The translations under genes were made by a program, and so were the position numbers. 64,000 bases of DNA, taken from contig NZ_KQ948770.1 in assembly GCF_001514205.1 (NCBI RefSeq), forward strand, positions 324,709-388,708, written 5' to 3'. Source of the stretch: Streptomyces griseoruber (GTDB lineage Bacteria > Actinomycetota > Actinomycetes > Streptomycetales > Streptomycetaceae). The notes below the pieces were generated by a model that was not told the origin of the DNA, ran no database searches, and was given only the letters and a program-made list of their open reading frames with translations. Position 1 is the stretch's first letter, and each line of letters begins with the position of its first letter. Positions 47,778-57,162 of this stretch are shown in pieces.

Positions 47778-49496
47778 TTACGCGGCCGGTTCGCCGCCGA
47801 AGCGCTCCTTGTAGGCCGCCAGGTCGTCGTCCGTGAGCTTGGCGAAGAGGACCGGGGGGACCGTGAAGGGGGTGCCGGCGGGGACCGCGGTGAGGGCGCG
47901 GGCCTCGTCGGGGGTGACCCAGGTCGCGGTGTCGTCCGTCAGGGTGAAGGCCTCGCGCATGGTCTTCGCCGTCGTCGGGATGAAGGGCTCCGAGACCACC
48001 GCGTAGAGGTGGATGAGGTTCATGGCCGTGCGCAGGGTGAGGGCCGCGCCCTCCTGGTCGGTCTTGATCTCCAGCCAGGGGGCCTTCTCCTCCAGGTAGG
48101 AGTTGCCCGCGGACCACAGGGCGCGCAGCGCGGCGGCCGCCTTGCGGAACTGGAGGGCCTCCAACTGGGTCTCGTACTCGGCGAGCAGCTCGGCGATCTG
48201 CTCGCCCAGCCGGGTCTCCGCCTCGCCGGGCGCGCTGCCCGCCGGGACCTCCTCGCCGAAGCGCTTCTTGGAGAAGGACAGGACGCGGTTGACGAAGTTG
48301 CCCAGGGTGTCGGCGAGGTCCTTGTTGACCGTGGCCGTGAAGTGCTCCCAGGTGAACGACGAGTCGTCCGACTCGGGCGCGTTGGCGATGAGGAAGTAGC
48401 GCCAGTAGTCGGCCGGGAGGATGTCCAGGGCCTGGTCGGTGAAGACACCGCGCTTCTGCGAGGTGGAGAACTTGCCGCCGTAGTACGTCAGCCAGTTGAA
48501 GGCCTTGACGTAGTCGACCTTCTTCCACGGCTCGCGCACGCCCAGCTCGGTGGCCGGGAACATCACCGTGTGGAAGGGGACGTTGTCCTTGGCCATGAAC
48601 TCGGTGTAGCGGACGGTGTCGTCGGCCTGGTACCACCAGGACTTCCAGTCCCGGTTCTCCGGGTCGAGGTCCGACCACTCCTTCGTCGCGCCGATGTACT
48701 CGATCGGCGCGTCGAACCAGACGTAGAAGACCTTGCCCTCGGCGGCCAGCTCGGGCCAGGTGTCGGCCGGGACCGGGACGCCCCAGTCCAGGTCACGGGT
48801 GATGGCGCGGTCGTGCAGGCCCTCGGTCAGCCACTTGCGGGCGATGGAGGAGGCCAGCTGCGGCCAGTCGCCCTCGTGGCGGGAGACCCACTCCTCGACC
48901 TCGTGCTGGAGCTTGGACTGGAGGAGGAAGAGGTGCTTGGTCTCGCGGACCTCGAGGTCCGTGGAGCCGGAGATCGCGGAGCGCGGGTTGATCAGGTCGG
49001 TGGGGTCGAGCACCCGGGTGCAGTTCTCGCACTGGTCGCCGCGGGCCTTGTCGTAGCCGCAGTGGGGGCAGGTGCCCTCGACATAGCGGTCCGGGAGGAA
49101 ACGGCCGTCGGCGGGGCTGTAGACCTGGCGGATCGCCCGCTCCTCGATGAAGCCGTTCTCGTTGAGGCGGCGGGCGAAGTGCTGGGTGATCTCGTGGTTC
49201 TGCGGGCTGGAGCTGCGACCGAAGTAGTCGAACGCCAGTGCGAAGCCGTCGTAGACCGCCTTCTGCGCGTCGTGCGCCTGGGCGCAGAACTCGGCGACCG
49301 GGATGCCCTGCTCCTTCGCGGCCAGCTCGGCGGGGGTGCCGTGCTCGTCCGTGGCGCAGATGTACAGGACGTCGTGGCCGCGCTGGCGGAGGTACCGGGA
49401 GTACACGTCCGCCGGGAGCATGGACCCCACCATGTTGCCCAGGTGCTTGATTCCGTTGATGTACGGAAGGGCGCTGGTGATGAGGTGTCGAGCCAT
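47778..49496 (-). CDS. metG: Methionyl-tRNA synthetase
   Basis: A 572-residue class I synthetase that charges tRNA-Met and initiator tRNA. The HIGH-equivalent is HLGNMVGS near residue 18; the connective peptide has a CxxC...CxxC zinc knuckle (CPHCGYDKARGDQCENC near 140-160); the KMSKS-equivalent reads KFSTSQKRG near 340, with Phe-Ser-Thr-Ser in place of Met-Ser-Lys-Ser, as in many actinobacterial forms. The helical anticodon-binding domain lies at about 390-520. The extra C-terminal dimerisation domain of some MetRS is absent. ATG 49496 has GGGAG about 10 bases upstream. It is isolated between two hairpin terminators. Confidence 0.97.
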   Translation of the reverse strand: MARHLITSALPYINGIKHLGNMVGSMLPADVYSRYLRQRGHDVLYICATDEHGTPAELAAKEQGIPVAEFCAQAHDAQKAVYDGFALAFDYFGRSSSPQNHEITQHFARRLNENGFIEERAIRQVYSPADGRFLPDRYVEGTCPHCGYDKARGDQCENCTRVLDPTDLINPRSAISGSTDLEVRETKHLFLLQSKLQHEVEEWVSRHEGDWPQLASSIARKWLTEGLHDRAITRDLDWGVPVPADTWPELAAEGKVFYVWFDAPIEYIGATKEWSDLDPENRDWKSWWYQADDTVRYTEFMAKDNVPFHTVMFPATELGVREPWKKVDYVKAFNWLTYYGGKFSTSQKRGVFTDQALDILPADYWRYFLIANAPESDDSSFTWEHFTATVNKDLADTLGNFVNRVLSFSKKRFGEEVPAGSAPGEAETRLGEQIAELLAEYETQLEALQFRKAAAALRALWSAGNSYLEEKAPWLEIKTDQEGAALTLRTAMNLIHLYAVVSEPFIPTTAKTMREAFTLTDDTATWVTPDEARALTAVPAGTPFTVPPVLFAKLTDDDLAAYKERFGGEPAA

Positions 49497-49560
49497 CGGG
49501 GGCTGCTCCCAGTCGGTTCTGTTGCTGAATTTGCGAACCTTGAAATCGTAGCCGACATGT

Positions 49561-49608
49561 GTATGCCGCCCGCTTCCCGTTTTACGGGGTGAGAAGCGGG
49601 CGGCATAC
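49561..49608 (-). terminator. 16-bp hairpin terminator of the VWA gene
   Basis: Perfect arms 49561-49576 and 49593-49608; the loop itself can form a smaller CCGT/ACGG pairing. It begins 14 bp after the VWA gene stop on the minus strand and precedes the metG leader. Confidence 0.8.
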
Positions 49609-49622
49609 GGAGCGGTGCGGTG

Positions 49623-52112
49623 TTACGGGCGCCAGTCGATGAGGACGCCGTCGTAGAGCTCCGCGTCCGTGAGCTCCAGGGGGGTCGGGCCCGCGTGGAA
49701 GAAGGCCGTGTTGTCGGTCTTCAGCTTGCGGAGGTAGTCGAAGGCCTTGTTGTCGTGGTCACCGAAGGCGACGAAGGAGAAGAACACGGAGGGGTGGCTC
49801 TTCGCGGCGTCGGTGAGGGACTGGGTGGCCGGGGTCTTCGCGTCCGGGGCGCCGTCGGTCTGGAAGACGACCAGGGCGGGGGTGCCGGGGGTGGCCTTCT
49901 CGTCGTAGTGGGCGAGGACGGCCTCCACGGCGGCGTGGTAGCTGGTACGGCCCATCCGGCCGAGGCCCGCGTGCGCCTCGTCCACGGCGTTCTCGGGGGA
50001 GGCGGGGGTGAGGTCGGTGGTGCCGTCGAGTTCGGTGGAGAAGAACACGACGTGGACCGAGGGGGCCTCGGGGGTGAGGTGGGCGGCGAGCGCGAGCGTC
50101 TGGTCGGCGAGTGCCTGGGCCGAGCCGTCCTTGTAGTACGGGCGCATGCTCGCGGAACGGTCGAGGACGAGGTAGACGCTCGCACGGGCGGTGGTGAGAC
50201 CGGCCTTCGCGAGGGCGAGTGCGGCGGCGTCGTGCTCGAGGGTTCCGTCACCGGGGGCGCTCTCCGCCCCGGCGGCGACGGGGGCTGCCTCGGGCTCCGC
50301 CTCGGCGGCGGCCGCCACCTCCGGCTCGGCGTCGACGGCCTCGGCGTCGGCCTCGGCGTCGGCCTCGGCGACGGTGTCGGCGACGGTGTCGGCCTCGGGC
50401 TGGACCTCCGGCTCCGCCGGGACAGCCTCCTCCACCGGCGCGTCGGCGGTCGCCTCGGGCTGGACCTCGGGCTCGGCGACGGTGTCGGCCTCGGGCTGGA
50501 CCTCCGGCTCCGCGGCTGCTGCCTCGGGCTCGGTGTCCGTCTCGGCGGGAGCTTCGGTCGTCGCCTCGGCCTCCGTAGCGGCCTCGGCTGTTTCGGCCGT
50601 TTCGGCAGCCTCGCGCTCGTCCTCGGCTTGCGGCTCCTCCGTGGCGGCCTCCTCCACGGAAGCCTGCTCGGCCGTCGGCTTCTCCGCGTCGGGGTTCACC
50701 TCGGGCAGGGTGTCGCCCTCGGTGGCGGACTCCACCGCACCCTCGGACTCACCCTCGACCTGGGGCTCCGCCTCGGCGGACAGCTCCGCCTCAGCCTGGG
50801 GCGCCCCCTCGGCCGAAGGCTCCTCCTCAGCCGCCGGCTCCGCCTCGGTCTCGGGCTCTTCCTCGGCCGAAGGCTTCTCCTCGGCCTCAGTGACCGGCTC
50901 GGCCGTAACCGCAGCCTCGGCCGTCGGCTTCTCCGCAGCCTTGACCTCAAGCTCGCTTTGGACCGCCGGCTCCGCCTCGGTCTCGTCCTCGGCCGTCGGC
51001 TCCGCCTCGGCCTCAGCGGCCGCCTCGGCCTCAGTCGCAGGCTCCTCGACAGCCCCAGCCGTCGGCTCTGCCGGGGTCTCAGCGGTCGGCTCGGTTGCAA
51101 CCGCAGCCTCAGTCGTCGCCTTCTCCGCAGCCTTGACCTCAAGCTCGCTTTGGACCGCCGGCTCCGCCTCGGTCTCGTCCTCGGCCGTCGGCTCCGCCGC
51201 GGTCTCAGCCGCCGGCTCGGCCTCAGTTGCAGGCTCCTCGACAGCCTCAGCCGTCGGCTCTGCCGCAGCCTCGGCCGTCGGCTCTGCCGGGGTCTCAGCG
51301 GTCGGCTCGGCCGTAACCGCAGCCTCAGTCGTCGGCTTCTCCGCAGCCTCGACCTCAAGCTCGCTTTGGACCGCCGGCTCCGCCTCGGTCTCGTCCTCGG
51401 CCGTCGGCTCCGCCGGGGTCTCAGCGGCCGCCTCGGCCTCAGTCGCAGGCTCCTCGACAGCCTCGGCCGTCGGCTCTGCCGGGGTCTCAGCGGTCGGCTC
51501 GGTTACAACCGCAGCGCCAGCCGCCGTCTCCGCCGATCCCTCGGCCTCAGCGGTCGGCTCCTCCGCAGCCTCCTCCGAAGCGCCAGCCTCAGCCTCAGCC
51601 TCAGCCGCAGCCTCCTCCGAAGCGCCAGCCTCCTCCGAAGCCCCAGCCTCAGCCTCAGCCGCAGCCTCCTCCGAAGCGCCAGCCGCAGCCTCAGCCGCAG
51701 CCTCCTCCGAAGCCCCAGCCTCAGCCTCAGCCGCAGCCTCCTCCGAAGCCCCAGCCGCAGTCGCAGCCTCGGACTTCTCCGAAGTCGGCGTCGAAGAGTC
51801 GGCTGCCGGCGCCGGCGCCGGCTCCTCGCTTGCCGTCTCCGCGGAGCGCGTCGGCTTCGGGACCGTGACGTTGTCGAAGGCCGCCGCGACCAGTTCGTGT
51901 TCCGAGTCGGTCGCCGGGCGGGGCTCGGGGATCACGGCGACCGTAGGTTCGGGGGCGGCCGGGGCCGCGGGGGACGCCGGTTCGCTGTTCTGACGCTCCT
52001 CTCGCGAAGAAGCCGGTTCCTGCGAGGGAACCTGTTCCGCACCCTCCGCCTCGGCGGTGCGCTCCTTGCGTGAGCGGCCGAATGCGTTCCGAAGGCGAGT
52101 GAGAATGCCCAT
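49623..52112 (-). CDS. Acidic low-complexity protein with C-terminal VWA domain
   Basis: An 829-residue cytoplasmic protein. A short basic N-terminus (GILTRLRNAFGRSRKER) leads into about 550 residues made nearly only of A, E, P, T, S and D, with no fold expected. The C-terminal 210 residues are a VWA domain: VYLVLDRSASMRPYYKDG near 650 has the complete DxSxS MIDAS start, followed by GRMGRTSYHAAVEAVL and VVFQTDGAPDAKTPATQSL. The form matches TerF/TerD-associated VWA domains of tellurite/stress systems. The acidic part contains three longer direct repeats around residues 253, 325 and 389 (EPAVQSELEVKAAEK), 192-216 bp apart. ATG 52112 has AAGGG 9 bases upstream. No ter genes are adjacent. Confidence 0.85.
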   Translation of the reverse strand: MGILTRLRNAFGRSRKERTAEAEGAEQVPSQEPASSREERQNSEPASPAAPAAPEPTVAVIPEPRPATDSEHELVAAAFDNVTVPKPTRSAETASEEPAPAPAADSSTPTSEKSEAATAAGASEEAAAEAEAGASEEAAAEAAAGASEEAAAEAEAGASEEAGASEEAAAEAEAEAGASEEAAEEPTAEAEGSAETAAGAAVVTEPTAETPAEPTAEAVEEPATEAEAAAETPAEPTAEDETEAEPAVQSELEVEAAEKPTTEAAVTAEPTAETPAEPTAEAAAEPTAEAVEEPATEAEPAAETAAEPTAEDETEAEPAVQSELEVKAAEKATTEAAVATEPTAETPAEPTAGAVEEPATEAEAAAEAEAEPTAEDETEAEPAVQSELEVKAAEKPTAEAAVTAEPVTEAEEKPSAEEEPETEAEPAAEEEPSAEGAPQAEAELSAEAEPQVEGESEGAVESATEGDTLPEVNPDAEKPTAEQASVEEAATEEPQAEDEREAAETAETAEAATEAEATTEAPAETDTEPEAAAAEPEVQPEADTVAEPEVQPEATADAPVEEAVPAEPEVQPEADTVADTVAEADAEADAEAVDAEPEVAAAAEAEPEAAPVAAGAESAPGDGTLEHDAAALALAKAGLTTARASVYLVLDRSASMRPYYKDGSAQALADQTLALAAHLTPEAPSVHVVFFSTELDGTTDLTPASPENAVDEAHAGLGRMGRTSYHAAVEAVLAHYDEKATPGTPALVVFQTDGAPDAKTPATQSLTDAAKSHPSVFFSFVAFGDHDNKAFDYLRKLKTDNTAFFHAGPTPLELTDAELYDGVLIDWRP

Positions 52113-52299
52113 GCGCGCAACCCTTCGCGTGAGTTGAAGCCCGTCAATCCCTGGCCAGGACGGACACGTAAGGTTAGCGGCCCGAAGTGGTGATCTTGGG
52201 CAGGGGTGAGTGAGGGGAAGCGGGGTGTGTCAACACCACCTCCCGGCCATCCCGCCGCCCACCCCACCACCCGCCCCAACTTCCCTGTGGCTACCGGGG

Positions 52300-52321
52300 A
52301 TTCACTTCCCGTTCACCCCTC
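52300..52321 (+). promoter_or_regulatory. PHO box (PhoP-binding direct repeats)
   Basis: Two adjoining 11-base units, ATTCACTTCCC (52300-52310) and GTTCACCCCTC (52311-52321), match the Streptomyces PHO-box pattern of GTTCACC-type direct repeats. A further GTTCACA occurs at about 52360. They lie 56-77 bp upstream of the phosphatase start, which fits control by phosphate limitation through PhoR-PhoP. Confidence 0.8.
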
Positions 52322-52376
52322 CGCCGCGCCTGCGCACATACGCCCCCCTACCGTCACGTTCACACCAAGGGAACGC

Positions 52377-54452
52377 ATGGGGAGAGTAAAGGTGCGCAAG
52401 CTGCTGCCGTTGATCGGAACGCCGTCCCAGTCCCACCCCGGCGGACGTTCCGCCATGACCTGTCGTTTCCGGTGTGGTGACGCCTGTTTCCACGAGGTGC
52501 CCAACACCAGCGGCAACGAGTACGTCGGTGACGTCATCGCCCGGGCCCTGAGCCGCCGCGGCATGATGCGTGCCGCCGCCGTCGTGACCGTCGCCGCCAC
52601 GGCGGGAACCGTCGGCGCCCTGCCGGCCGCGGCCGCCGCACCCGCGCAGGCGGAGAAGAGGAAACCGGCCACGGGCGCCCGCGGCCTCCGCTTCACCCCC
52701 GTACCGCCGAACACCGCCGACGCCGTCACCGTCCCGGACGGCTACCGGCAGAACGTCGTCGTCCGCTGGGGCGAGCCCATCCTGCGCGGGGCGCCCGCCT
52801 TCGACCCGGAGAACCAGACGGCGGCGGCGCAGGCCGGGCAGTTCGGCTACAACAACGACTTCCTCGCCCTGCTGCCCCTCCCGGGCGAGCACCGCCGCCA
52901 GCTCCTCGTCGCCAACCACGAGTACACCGACGAGGTGCTGATGTTCCGCGGCTACGACGCCGCCAACCCGACCCGGCAGCAGGTGGAGGTCGCCTGGGCC
53001 GCGCACGGCCTCGCCGCCGTCGTCGTGGAGGAGGACCGCAGGACCGGCGCGCTGACCGCCGTACCCCGGCATCCGCTGAACCGGCGGGTCACCGCCACGA
53101 CCGAGTTCAGGCTCACCGGGCCCGCCGCCGGGTCCGACCTGCTCAGGACGTCCGTCGACCCCACCGGCACCAAGGTCCTCGGTACCCTCAACAACTGCTC
53201 CGGCGGCACCACCCCGTGGGGCACGACCCTGCACGGCGAGGAGAACTTCAACCAGTACTTCGCCAACTCCTCCCGCACCACCGACAAGCGGTACGGCATC
53301 GGCACCGGCGCCACCGAGCGCAAGTGGGAGAGGTTCGACAAGCGCTTCGACGTCGCCCAGGAGCCGAACGAGGTGCACCGGTTCGGGTACGTGGTCGAGT
53401 TCGACCCGTACGACCCGACCTCCACGCCGCGCAAGCGCACCGCCCTCGGACGGTTCAAGCACGAGGCCGCGACCGTGCGGCTGACCGAGGACGGGCGGCC
53501 GGTCGTCTACTCCGGTGACGACGAGCGCTTCGACTACTTCTACAAGTTCGTCGGCAGCAAGCGGATGAGGAAGGGGTCGAGCCGGGCCGTGCGCGAGCAC
53601 AACCTGTCGCTGCTCGACGAGGGCACGCTGTACGTCGCCCGGCTCACCGGCGACTCCCCGGCCCTGGAGATCGACGGCACGGGCAAGCTGCCGGCCGACG
53701 GCGAGTTCGACGGCAGCGGCGAGTGGATCCCGCTGGCCACCGCCACCGCGAAGGGCGCCGTCTCGCACGTCGAGGGGATGAGCGCCGAGGAGGTCTTCGT
53801 CTTCACGCGGCTCGCGGGCGACAAGGTCGGCGCGACGAAGATGGACCGGCCGGAGGACATCCAGCCCTCGCCGGTCTCCGGCAAGGTGTACGTCGCCCTC
53901 ACCAACAACTCCAACCGCGGTGTCGGCGCGAACGCCAAGGCCGACGAGGCCAACCCGCGCAACGCCAACAAGCACGGGCACATCCTGGAGCTGACCGAGC
54001 GCCGCAACCGGCCGGAGAGCACCTCTTTCGCCTGGTCGCTGTTCCTCGTCGCGGGTGACCCGGACGACCCGGCCACGTACTTCGCCGGGTTCCCCAAGGA
54101 CGACGTCAGCCCGATCTCCTGCCCGGACAACGTGGCCTTCGACCCGCACGGCAACCTGTGGATCTCCACCGACGGCAACCAGCTCGGCTCCCACGACGGC
54201 CTCTTCGGCGTGGCCACGCGCGGTGCGCGGCGCGGTGAGCTGAAGCAGTTCCTGACGGTGCCGACCGGTGCGGAGACGTGCGGTCCCGTCATCCAGGACC
54301 GGCGCGTCCTGGTCGCCGTACAGCACCCGGGAGAGATCGACGGGGCGTCCGTCGAGAAGCCGGCCAGCACCTGGCCCGACGGGCCCGGCAAGATCGTCCG
54401 TCCGGCGGTCGTGGCGGTGTGGCGCGCGGACGGCTGCGACATCGGCGCCTGA
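52377..54452 (+). CDS. phoX: PhoX-type (DUF839) secreted alkaline phosphatase
   Basis: A 691-residue exported phosphatase. A Tat-type signal is placed after a 55-residue N-terminal extension: ALSRRGMMRAAAVVTVAATA near residues 57-76, ending at a run of alanines. The mature protein shows PhoX/DUF839 features: GFxNDF-like GQFGYNNDFLALLPLPG, LLVANHEYTDEVLMFRGYD, NNCSGGTTPWGTTLHGEENF near 275-294, RFGYVVEFDPYDPTSTPRKR, KHEAATVRLTEDGRPVVYSG, and SPISCPDNVAFDPHGNLWIS near 580. PhoX enzymes bind Ca and Fe and release phosphate from monoesters outside the cell. ATG 52377 has AAGGGA 6 bases upstream; GTG 52392 is an equally plausible start. A PHO box is upstream. Confidence 0.9.
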   Translation: MGRVKVRKLLPLIGTPSQSHPGGRSAMTCRFRCGDACFHEVPNTSGNEYVGDVIARALSRRGMMRAAAVVTVAATAGTVGALPAAAAAPAQAEKRKPATGARGLRFTPVPPNTADAVTVPDGYRQNVVVRWGEPILRGAPAFDPENQTAAAQAGQFGYNNDFLALLPLPGEHRRQLLVANHEYTDEVLMFRGYDAANPTRQQVEVAWAAHGLAAVVVEEDRRTGALTAVPRHPLNRRVTATTEFRLTGPAAGSDLLRTSVDPTGTKVLGTLNNCSGGTTPWGTTLHGEENFNQYFANSSRTTDKRYGIGTGATERKWERFDKRFDVAQEPNEVHRFGYVVEFDPYDPTSTPRKRTALGRFKHEAATVRLTEDGRPVVYSGDDERFDYFYKFVGSKRMRKGSSRAVREHNLSLLDEGTLYVARLTGDSPALEIDGTGKLPADGEFDGSGEWIPLATATAKGAVSHVEGMSAEEVFVFTRLAGDKVGATKMDRPEDIQPSPVSGKVYVALTNNSNRGVGANAKADEANPRNANKHGHILELTERRNRPESTSFAWSLFLVAGDPDDPATYFAGFPKDDVSPISCPDNVAFDPHGNLWISTDGNQLGSHDGLFGVATRGARRGELKQFLTVPTGAETCGPVIQDRRVLVAVQHPGEIDGASVEKPASTWPDGPGKIVRPAVVAVWRADGCDIGA

Positions 54453-56405
54453 TCACGACGTCTGCGGTGAGGTGATCGCGCGGGCCGCGGCCACCTCCTG
54501 GCGCAGGGGTTCCAGGACGCTGCCGGCCGGGCCCGGGAGGTCCGTGCGGACGGGATAGAGGACCTCGGTGTCGCGCAGGCCCTCGGCGAGTTCCCGCAGC
54601 TGGAGCGTGACCTGGGCGAGTTCCGGCCCCGACGGCGGTTCGGCTCCGTGTTTCACACGGACCCGGGCCGCCGTCGTCGCGTCCACGATCCGTTCCACCG
54701 CGACGACCAGCGGCCACCAGGCGGCGGCCCGGCTGCCGGTCGGCGGCGGCTCGGTCAGGGCCCGCTGGAACTCCGTACGGACCACGGACAGGTCGCGGTA
54801 CAGCCGGCGGCGCATCCGGGCGCGGGCGGCCGGGTCGACGTCCGGGCCGAAGGCCGCGTCGACATAGCGGGCGGTGTCCGCGACCGCGTCGGCCAGCTTG
54901 TCGCCGACCCGGGTGTGCCAGCTCTCCGGCCAGAGCAGATAGCCGGCCACGAGCGCGATACCGCAGCCGATCAGGGAGTCCACCAGCCGGGGGAGCAGCA
55001 GAGCCGTCCCCTGGTGGTTGAGGATGTCCGACAGGAGCAGGATCACCGGGGTGATCGCCGCCGTCTGGTAGCCGTAGCCGCGTGGGGTGAGGGCCGGGAT
55101 GAGGGATGCCAGGACCAGCATCACGGGTACGTCCCACCACCCGCGCGGCACCTGGGAGAGCACCGCCGCCGCGACCACCAGGCCGGCGACGGTGCCGAGC
55201 GCCCGCAGCAGGGCCCGGGAGAACACCGAGCCGAAGTCGGGCTTGAGGACGAAGGTGATGGTGAGGGCCACCCAGTAGGAGCGGGCGACCGGGACGGTCG
55301 ACACCAGTACCTGGGCGAGGCCGATGCACAGGGCGAGCCGCAGCCCGTACCGCCAGGAGGCGGCGGACAGGGCCACGTCGCGGGCGGCCCGCGCGGCGCG
55401 GGTGCCGAGCCGGGCCGGGCGGCCGAGCCGGTCGTCCTCGGGGCCGCGGGGGTCGAGGTCGGGCGCGGTCACCACGGCGGCGGCGTGCCGCAGGGCGTGG
55501 TCGACGGCGCGTCCGGTCTCCGAGCCGGGGGCGGGGAGCGCGAGGGCCAGGGGGCCGGTGAAGCCGGTCTCGATCGCCCGCGCCAGGTGGTGCACGGCCT
55601 CCGGGACCTCCGGCGGCAGCGGCCTGCCGTGCAGATGGGCCGCCGGTGCCGCTTCCACCACCGGGGTGATGGCGTTCAACTGGGCGAGCAGCCGCGCCAG
55701 TTCGGGGCTGCGGCCGTGGTGGCGGGCACGCCGGGCGAGGACGAGGTCGTACGACTGGTTCAGCGACTGGGTGACGGTGTGGCGGGCGTCCTCGTAGGTG
55801 CCCGGGACCTCGCTTCCGCAGGCGGCCAGCAGATCGGCGACCGTGCGGTAGGTGGCCGCGACGGCGGTGCGTTCCGGCACCCCGGAGCGCAGTGGCCAGG
55901 CCAGCAGCGCGAGGAGGAGGACGAGCAGCCCGCCGCCGGTCATCAGCAGCGGCGCCAGCCACCACGCGCCGGGCATCGGCAGCCCGGCCCCGATGACGCA
56001 GTTGAGGAGCAGCAGCAGCCCGGACACGGACGCCACCGCCCCGATCGTCGAGATCATCCCGGAGACCAGCGCCACGCCGGTGACGGTGGCGACCGCCGGC
56101 CAGCCCTGGCCGTACACGGCCGCACCGAGGGTGATGCCGACGGCCCCGAACAGCTGGGGGATCGCGATGTTGAGGATCCGCATGCGGTAGGCGTCGGCGG
56201 TGTCGCCGATGACCCCCGACAGGGCGCCCATCGAGACGAGCGCCCCGTAGGCGGGCTGTCCGGCCGCCATGCCGATCACCAGGGGGAGCGTCATCGCGAC
56301 GGCGGCGCGGGCTACGGCGGGCCGGTTGACGGGGGCCTGCTGGGGCCGAAGGTTCCGCACCAGCCAGTCGGGAGGCGTGAGGCCGATGGGGAACTCGCGG
56401 GACAT
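54453..56405 (-). CDS. FUSC-family membrane protein (aromatic-acid exporter type)
   Basis: A 650-residue inner-membrane protein with two similar membrane blocks. The first (residues about 40-180) includes MTLPLVIGMAAGQPAYGALV, LVSGMISTIGAVASVSGLLL and LMTGGGLLVLLLALLAW. A cytoplasmic helical region (about 190-350) follows, then a second block (about 365-500; RLALCIGLAQVLVSTVPVARSYWVALT..., TVAGLVVAAAVLSQVP, SLIGCGIALVAGYLLWP). The YWVALTITFVLKPDFGSVFS segment near 395 is the FUSC_2 signature. Relatives export fusaric acid, p-hydroxybenzoate or similar acids. ATG 56405; the nearest GGAGGAG is about 13 bases upstream. Substrate unknown; it converges with phoX with no gap beyond the stop. Confidence 0.88.
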   Translation of the reverse strand: MSREFPIGLTPPDWLVRNLRPQQAPVNRPAVARAAVAMTLPLVIGMAAGQPAYGALVSMGALSGVIGDTADAYRMRILNIAIPQLFGAVGITLGAAVYGQGWPAVATVTGVALVSGMISTIGAVASVSGLLLLLNCVIGAGLPMPGAWWLAPLLMTGGGLLVLLLALLAWPLRSGVPERTAVAATYRTVADLLAACGSEVPGTYEDARHTVTQSLNQSYDLVLARRARHHGRSPELARLLAQLNAITPVVEAAPAAHLHGRPLPPEVPEAVHHLARAIETGFTGPLALALPAPGSETGRAVDHALRHAAAVVTAPDLDPRGPEDDRLGRPARLGTRAARAARDVALSAASWRYGLRLALCIGLAQVLVSTVPVARSYWVALTITFVLKPDFGSVFSRALLRALGTVAGLVVAAAVLSQVPRGWWDVPVMLVLASLIPALTPRGYGYQTAAITPVILLLSDILNHQGTALLLPRLVDSLIGCGIALVAGYLLWPESWHTRVGDKLADAVADTARYVDAAFGPDVDPAARARMRRRLYRDLSVVRTEFQRALTEPPPTGSRAAAWWPLVVAVERIVDATTAARVRVKHGAEPPSGPELAQVTLQLRELAEGLRDTEVLYPVRTDLPGPAGSVLEPLRQEVAAARAITSPQTS

Positions 56406-56760
56406 GGGCTCATTGTGACTCCTCCCCCGGCGGAAGCCGTGGGCTTCTCGCTGTGCCGGGTCGGCGTCGCGACGGACCAGCCCGGCCCGTGGAACGGCGG
56501 TGGCTGCCACGGTGTCGGCGTACGCGTGGTCGAGCCGCCTGCGGCGTACCGTGCCGTGGAGTTGGGCGCCACCGCCACCCAGGCCCCCGCAGGCACGAGC
56601 AGTCACGGCGGAAACGCCGGCAGTTGCGTACGGCGGGCGGTACGGGGGTGACGGCGTCGGTGTCGAAGACCCGGCACCCCAGGACCCCACTCACCCCGGC
56701 GAGCACCACCCGCGTACACCGGCCCCGACCACCCGCCACGGCACTCCGCGAGGGCTTACG
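56406..56760. other. Intergenic region without a supported gene
   Basis: These 355 bp are GC-rich with several open frames on both strands, but none has a start signal, codon bias or family resemblance. The leader of the FUSC gene lies at the left end. I see no RNA gene or repeat here. Confidence 0.5.
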
Positions 56761-57120
56761 TCACCGGAATTCCCGGACGACCTCGATGCGCCCGACGATG
56801 TGCGCGTTGAACGCGTCGAGCTCCTCCGCCGGCACCCACAGCTCCAGGATGGTCTCTCCCCCGGCCTGGCGCACCGGGTACCTGCGCAGGAACTCCGTGT
56901 CGACCTCGAACCGGGTGACGTATCCGACGCCGGAGGCGGGCACGTTCCAGTCCCGGGCGATGCGTACCGCGTAGTCCTCGTTGAGCACCGGGTAGAAGAT
57001 CGGCTGCTCGGGCAGGCGCGGCGGCCACGCGGTCCACCGGGACGCCTCCACGAGCGCCAGCTCCTCGGGGCCGGTGGGGCGCCAGAGGGTGGTGGTCGTC
57101 GTCTTCCGCACGCTGTTCAT
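56761..57120 (-). CDS. Hypothetical protein of a conserved actinobacterial family
   Basis: A 119-residue soluble protein: LWRPTGPEELALVEASRWTA, then WPPRLPEQPIFYPVLNEDYA, VGYVTRFEVDTEFLRRYPV and ILELWVPAEELDAFNAHIVG. I recall close relatives across Streptomyces that databases label inconsistently (some as ADP-ribosylation/crystallin J1 proteins), but no ADP-ribosylglycohydrolase motif is present, so I give no function. ATG 57120 is the simplest start; GTG 57129 is possible. It is 42 bp downstream of the alpha/beta hydrolase gene on the same strand and may share its transcript. Confidence 0.7.
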   Translation of the reverse strand: MNSVRKTTTTTLWRPTGPEELALVEASRWTAWPPRLPEQPIFYPVLNEDYAVRIARDWNVPASGVGYVTRFEVDTEFLRRYPVRQAGGETILELWVPAEELDAFNAHIVGRIEVVREFR

Positions 57121-57162
57121 GGGCGGCACGCTAACCGGACGGCGGCGGCCCCGGCCAAGGGA

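Noticed and set aside
49620..52073. Leu/Arg-rich plus-strand frames opposite the VWA gene
   Set aside because: They arise from the GC-rich acidic repeats read on the other strand and have no start signals.
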